A stretch of DNA of 8,485 nucleotides, from contig JAGLIN010000047.1 in assembly GCA_023142975.1 (NCBI GenBank), forward strand, positions 1 to 8,485, written 5' to 3'. Below are positions 6,341-8,485 of this stretch, in pieces. Position numbers and translations under genes: made by a program. This DNA comes from Candidatus Parcubacteria bacterium. GTDB taxonomy: Bacteria; Patescibacteriota; Minisyncoccia; JAHIHE01; JAGLIN01. Position 1 is the stretch's first letter. The number at the start of each line of letters is the position of its first letter. A model generated the notes under the pieces. The model made no database searches and was not told where the DNA came from. It was given only the letters and a program-made list of their open reading frames with translations.

Positions 6341-6400
6341 GTAGAGACGCAAAATATTTTTACACCTCCTTTTATAGAGACGCTTTTGCAACGCGCCTCT
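6341..6400. repeat. Two decayed REP elements in the S-layer leader
   Basis: GTAGAGACGC (6341-6350) matches a REP half. AGAGACGC (6376-6383) pairs with GCGCCTCT (6393-6400) with one mismatch or G-T wobble, around TTTTGCAAC. Both share TAGAGACGC with the GTAGAGACGCGAT family at 1921-2540 but lack the normal core. They bracket the strong ribosome-binding sequence at 6363-6372. Confidence 0.55.
6363..6372 (-). promoter_or_regulatory. Isolated perfect Shine-Dalgarno sequence in the S-layer leader
   Basis: The minus strand reads AAAGGAGGTG, a ten-base match to the anti-Shine-Dalgarno end of 16S rRNA and by far the strongest such site in the window. The annotated ATG (6310) is 52 bases further on and the alternative ATG (6292) 70 bases, both too far for direct use. 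The nearest start-like codon is TTG at 6352, opening a 12-codon basic frame that ends in TAA at 6314-6316, in frame with and 3 bases before the ATG. Roles such as a leader peptide or ribosome standby site are inference. Confidence 0.6.
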
Positions 6401-6473
6401 GCATACCAGTTGAAACAATCCTGTTTTTCTAAATTACAATTTATTAATTAAATATATATAATATATATTCAGA

Positions 6474-6502
6474 ATTATATTTTCGCGCGAACAGCCTGTT
6501 AT
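6474..6502 (-). promoter_or_regulatory. Candidate promoter of the S-layer gene
   Basis: TATAAT (6474-6479) with ATAACA (6497-6502) 17 bases upstream, on the minus strand. The -35 matches TTGACA at four of six positions. An inverted repeat CCTGT...ACAGG (6495-6512) covers the -35 and could be an operator. A start near 6467 would give a leader of about 157 bases. The AT-rich block 6434-6480 allows other -10 choices, so the call is tentative. Confidence 0.35.
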
Positions 6503-6577
6503 GAATTACAGGACAAAAACACAATAAATTGCGTTCCCGCCCAAATCCAGCCGACCTAACAAACCTTTTCGTTATTT

Positions 6578-6605
6578 ATAAAGATTTAAAACTTTAAATC
6601 TTTAT
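6578..6605. repeat. AT-rich 28-base palindrome
   Basis: ATAAAGATTTAAA (6578-6590) and TTTAAATCTTTAT (6593-6605) are perfect reverse complements around AC. It lies in the 463-base gap between the S-layer start (6310) and the anti-sigma stop (6774). No T-run follows on the minus strand, so a terminator is not clear. A protein-binding site is equally possible. Apart from this, the promoter candidate and the repeats, I see nothing in that gap. Confidence 0.7.
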
Positions 6606-6663
6606 CACCCAATAACTCGGCTCGCGTTACGATATAATTCCCTCTAAAATCAAAATAAATTAC

Positions 6664-6764
6664 GGAGTGTTGAACGAGCCGCAGCGAAGTTCAACCGAAG
6701 TCTCACTAAAACTTGATTTTACGATATTTCAAGTAGAACTGCGCTGCGGCTCGTTCTAAACTCC
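6664..6764. repeat. Inverted pair of GAACGAGCCGCAGCG repeats after the anti-sigma gene
   Basis: Arms 6664-6686 and 6742-6764 are reverse complements over 23 bases with two mismatches. Each contains a smaller hairpin unit (6669-6695 with GTTGAAC/GTTCAAC ends; 6734-6758 with TAGAAC/GTTCTA ends). The pair begins 10 bases after the stop codon of the anti-sigma gene and could fold into a large transcript-end hairpin. Confidence 0.8.
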
Positions 6765-6773
6765 AACAAGTTT

Positions 6774-7817
6774 CTATAAATTTTCCTCAACTTCCTCAGC
6801 ATCTTCTATCTTTATTGCTTCTTTCTCTGTTTCATCTGAAATTGCCTCTCCCGCATCTTCATTCTTATCAGCATCTTCATCTGCTAAATCCTCTCCATTA
6901 ACATCATCAGCGGGATCAAGCTGACTATTCTCATCTTCATCCCCCTTAACATTGCCTTCTTCAGAATCGTTGTCACCATCACTAACTAAAGGATCTTCCT
7001 CAGCATCTTCTTCCGTGTCTGTAATTTCTTCGCCAACTTCTTCATCTTCTTCATTCGTTTCATCAACCGCTTCGTCAACTATTTCTTCATCTTCTTCATC
7101 TTCAATTATTACCGCCAAAGAAGTTGAATATATTTTTTCACTTGAATTAATTGCTTTAGCAACCTCTTCTAAAATCTCATCTTTAACTACAGCTGGAAGA
7201 TCTTCAGTCGTTTTAGCTAAAACCTCAGTATATTTCTCACTTTGAATATTTATTACCTTGGCAATTTTTCTTTTTTCAACACTTTTATCTATTTTTGTCA
7301 AGTTATCATTAGCGCTTTCTATTTTTTCCTCAAATCTTTCCATTAACTGCCCGATTTTCTTTTGTTGTTCAACATCAGAAGTTTTTTTGCTTATTTCAGC
7401 CATTTCTTCTAATCTCCTACCCGCGTGCTCCATTTCAATTGTCGCTTTTTTGTTTTCAGGAGCAACTGCCAAAGCTATATCTTCATTAATCATTTTAACT
7501 AAATACAAAGATTCGCCAGGCAGACTTGATCCTGAAGCGCCAAGAGTAAAAATACCCGCAGATAACATAAAAACCAGCGAAAATGCTGGGACCATCAACC
7601 TTTTAAACGATAAATTTTGAAATAAATCTTGAAAATTAAAGCTTCCCTTGTCATTCCCGCGAAGGCGGGAATCCACTGCTACGGTTAATCTTTCTAAAAT
7701 ACCTTTTCGCTCAAAAACAGGAGCTTCAGATAAAACTTCTTTTTTCGTATCAACAACCCAACTTTCGCTTGGTTCTATTGATTTTAAACTATTCAGTTTT
7801 GAAAAAATATCATTCAT
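6774..7817 (-). CDS. DUF5667-like membrane protein, putative anti-sigma factor
   Basis: This is a 347-residue protein. Residues 1-30 (LNSLKSIEPSESWVVDTKKEVL) resemble the cytoplasmic start of Patescibacteria proteins encoded after ECF sigma genes. One TM segment follows at about 74-94 (LMVPAFSLVFMLSAGIFTLGA). Next is a DUF5667-like domain at about 97-230, starting SSLPGESLYLVKMINEDIALAV with helical AGRRLEEMAEI. The last 110 residues (238-347) are about half Asp/Glu with four Lys and no Arg, so a strongly negative tail. Its position directly after a sigma gene makes a membrane-bound anti-sigma role likely, but no anti-sigma motif (for example zinc-binding HxxxCxxC) is present, so this is inference. 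Residues 49-56 (DSRLRGND) are the translation of an inserted palindromic repeat (7653-7672). ATG 7815-7817 is the only good start, and there is no Shine-Dalgarno sequence. Confidence 0.78.
   Translation of the reverse strand: MNDIFSKLNSLKSIEPSESWVVDTKKEVLSEAPVFERKGILERLTVAVDSRLRGNDKGSFNFQDLFQNLSFKRLMVPAFSLVFMLSAGIFTLGASGSSLPGESLYLVKMINEDIALAVAPENKKATIEMEHAGRRLEEMAEISKKTSDVEQQKKIGQLMERFEEKIESANDNLTKIDKSVEKRKIAKVINIQSEKYTEVLAKTTEDLPAVVKDEILEEVAKAINSSEKIYSTSLAVIIEDEEDEEIVDEAVDETNEEDEEVGEEITDTEEDAEEDPLVSDGDNDSEEGNVKGDEDENSQLDPADDVNGEDLADEDADKNEDAGEAISDETEKEAIKIEDAEEVEENL
7653..7672. repeat. Hairpin repeat inside the anti-sigma coding sequence
   Basis: ATTCCCGC (7653-7660) and GCGGGAAT (7665-7672) pair around GAAG. 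This is a widespread bacterial intergenic repeat whose usual in-frame translation is DSRLRGND. Here it encodes residues 49-56 in the linker between the N-terminal segment and the TM, without breaking the frame. Confidence 0.85.
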
Positions 7818-7854
7818 ATTGATTGTAATATTGAGTATTTTTACTTATGTATTT

Positions 7855-7946
7855 GGAGCGTCAAACGAACCGCAGTGAAGTTTGACTGAAATATCAATTA
7901 ATTCCCGCTTTCAAGTAAAACTTCGCTGCGGCTCGTTCTACATTCC
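7855..7946. repeat. Inverted pair of GAACGAGCCGCAGCG repeats between sigma and anti-sigma genes
   Basis: Arms 7855-7883 and 7918-7946 are reverse complements at 23 of 29 positions. Each arm overlaps a 27-base hairpin unit: 7860-7886 (GTCAAAC/GTTTGAC ends) and 7915-7941 (GTAAAAC/GTTCTAC ends). They belong to the family at 6664-6764. The pair fills most of the 134-base gap, ending 6 bases before the sigma stop, so the message could fold strongly between the two genes. Confidence 0.75.
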
Positions 7947-7951
7947 TAAGG

Positions 7952-8485
7952 TCACATTACTCCTTTCAACGCTTTCGTCGCTCTATGAAGCTGAACCCTC
8001 ACAGAACCGCTTGATTTCCCTATTATTTCCGCTATTTCCGCAAAAGATAACTCTTCGACATGCCGCAAAATTATTATTTCGCGATATTCATCCTTTAATT
8101 TGCTAAGCACTCTCATTGTTTCCTCAACTTCCTGTTTCGCGCTTACATAAGCCAAAATATCTTGTTTTTGATCTCGTATTTTATCTTTAATATCATTATC
8201 AATTTCAACGGTTGGAACTTCCTTCTTGCGATAAAAATCAATTATTAAATTCCTGGCGATTTTATAAAGAAATGCCTTCGTCTTATCATTAGAGATAACC
8301 TCGCCCAAACTTTCGTCTTCCATTCCCTCTTTTATCCGCTTCCAATATTTCAGAAACACTTCTGACGCCAAATCCTCCGCCGTTTCTTTGGAACTTGTTT
8401 TTAGATAAATAAAACGAAAGATTCTTATTATATAAAAATCATAAATTTCAGAAAACGCTTCTTTCTTTCCCGCCAACGCCCTTTT
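7952..8485 (-). CDS. ECF-type RNA polymerase sigma factor, 5' end outside the window
   Basis: 178 codons including the stop are visible. Region 2 runs from AFSEIYDFYIIRIFRFIYLK through AEDLASEVFLKYWKRI to FLYKIARNLIIDFYRKK, the -10-recognition helix. A charged linker follows. Region 4 covers LSKLKDEYREIIILRHVEEL, SFAEIAEIIGKSSGSVRVQLHRA and KALKGVM, a clear helix-turn-helix for -35 binding. A TTG at 8474-8476 could be read as a start, but the frame stays open to the edge and reads KRALAGKKEAF. That matches the usual interior 'KRALAGDKEAF' of such proteins, so the true start lies upstream of the window. The gene downstream encodes a putative membrane anti-sigma factor, and beyond it is the S-layer-like gene. 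Control of envelope genes is a reasonable inference. Confidence 0.93.
   Translation of the reverse strand, partial: KRALAGKKEAFSEIYDFYIIRIFRFIYLKTSSKETAEDLASEVFLKYWKRIKEGMEDESLGEVISNDKTKAFLYKIARNLIIDFYRKKEVPTVEIDNDIKDKIRDQKQDILAYVSAKQEVEETMRVLSKLKDEYREIIILRHVEELSFAEIAEIIGKSSGSVRVQLHRATKALKGVM

Noticed and set aside
1455..6491. The palindrome TTCGCGCGAA at 1455-1464 and again at 6482-6491
   Set aside because: Ten bases occurring twice, once inside a coding sequence and once near a promoter. Too short and too few to call a regulatory site.
6952..7620. Ser/Leu-rich plus-strand frames opposite the anti-sigma gene
   Set aside because: Low-complexity antisense of the acidic tail and helical region; no start signals or known motifs.
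8474..8476. TTG start for the sigma factor giving 174 residues
   Set aside because: The frame remains open to the window edge and the upstream codons (KRA) match the usual interior of this family, so the gene continues beyond the edge.

Overview
The window looks like a fragment of a Patescibacteria (Candidate Phyla Radiation) chromosome. The evidence is the set of protein families: a very long putative S-layer protein with a DWTNGY-type C-terminus, an ECF sigma factor followed by a DUF5667-like membrane protein, and a small one-TM protein with a YLSTGEIYIGK/LNPDQVVFYGP core. The DNA is AT-rich and most starts lack a Shine-Dalgarno sequence. TGA is used as a normal stop (transposase and sigma genes), which argues against the recoded Gracilibacteria/Absconditabacteria. 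This placement is by recognition, not by a search.

All supported genes lie on the minus strand, so transcription runs from high to low coordinates. From the right edge: an ECF sigma factor cut by the window end (7952-8485), a DUF5667-like putative anti-sigma factor with one TM and a very acidic tail (6774-7817), and a 460-base control region. Next come a 1219-residue S-layer-like protein (2651-6310) and a strong hairpin terminator (2547-2578). A cluster of palindromic REP elements (2347-2540) follows, then a REP-associated tyrosine transposase (RAYT, 1632-2324) that carries the same REPs inside its coding sequence. The left part is a small-gene region: a 77-residue acidic membrane peptide, a HEPN/MNT locus whose HEPN gene is decayed, a minimal nucleotidyltransferase, a 124-residue membrane protein, and the 5' end of a small coiled-coil-like gene.

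Two themes stand out. First, palindromic repeats are very dense: at least five families occur in 8.5 kb, two of them within reading frames. The GTAG/CTAC-bounded family forms two near-identical REPINs, one inside the RAYT gene and one just upstream of it. A second family forms inverted pairs on both sides of the anti-sigma gene and shows compensatory changes in its stems. Second, the sigma/anti-sigma pair lies directly upstream of the surface-protein gene, which suggests (inference) an envelope-responsive regulatory unit. The surface-protein leader is odd: a ten-base perfect Shine-Dalgarno sequence sits about 50 bases from the annotated start.
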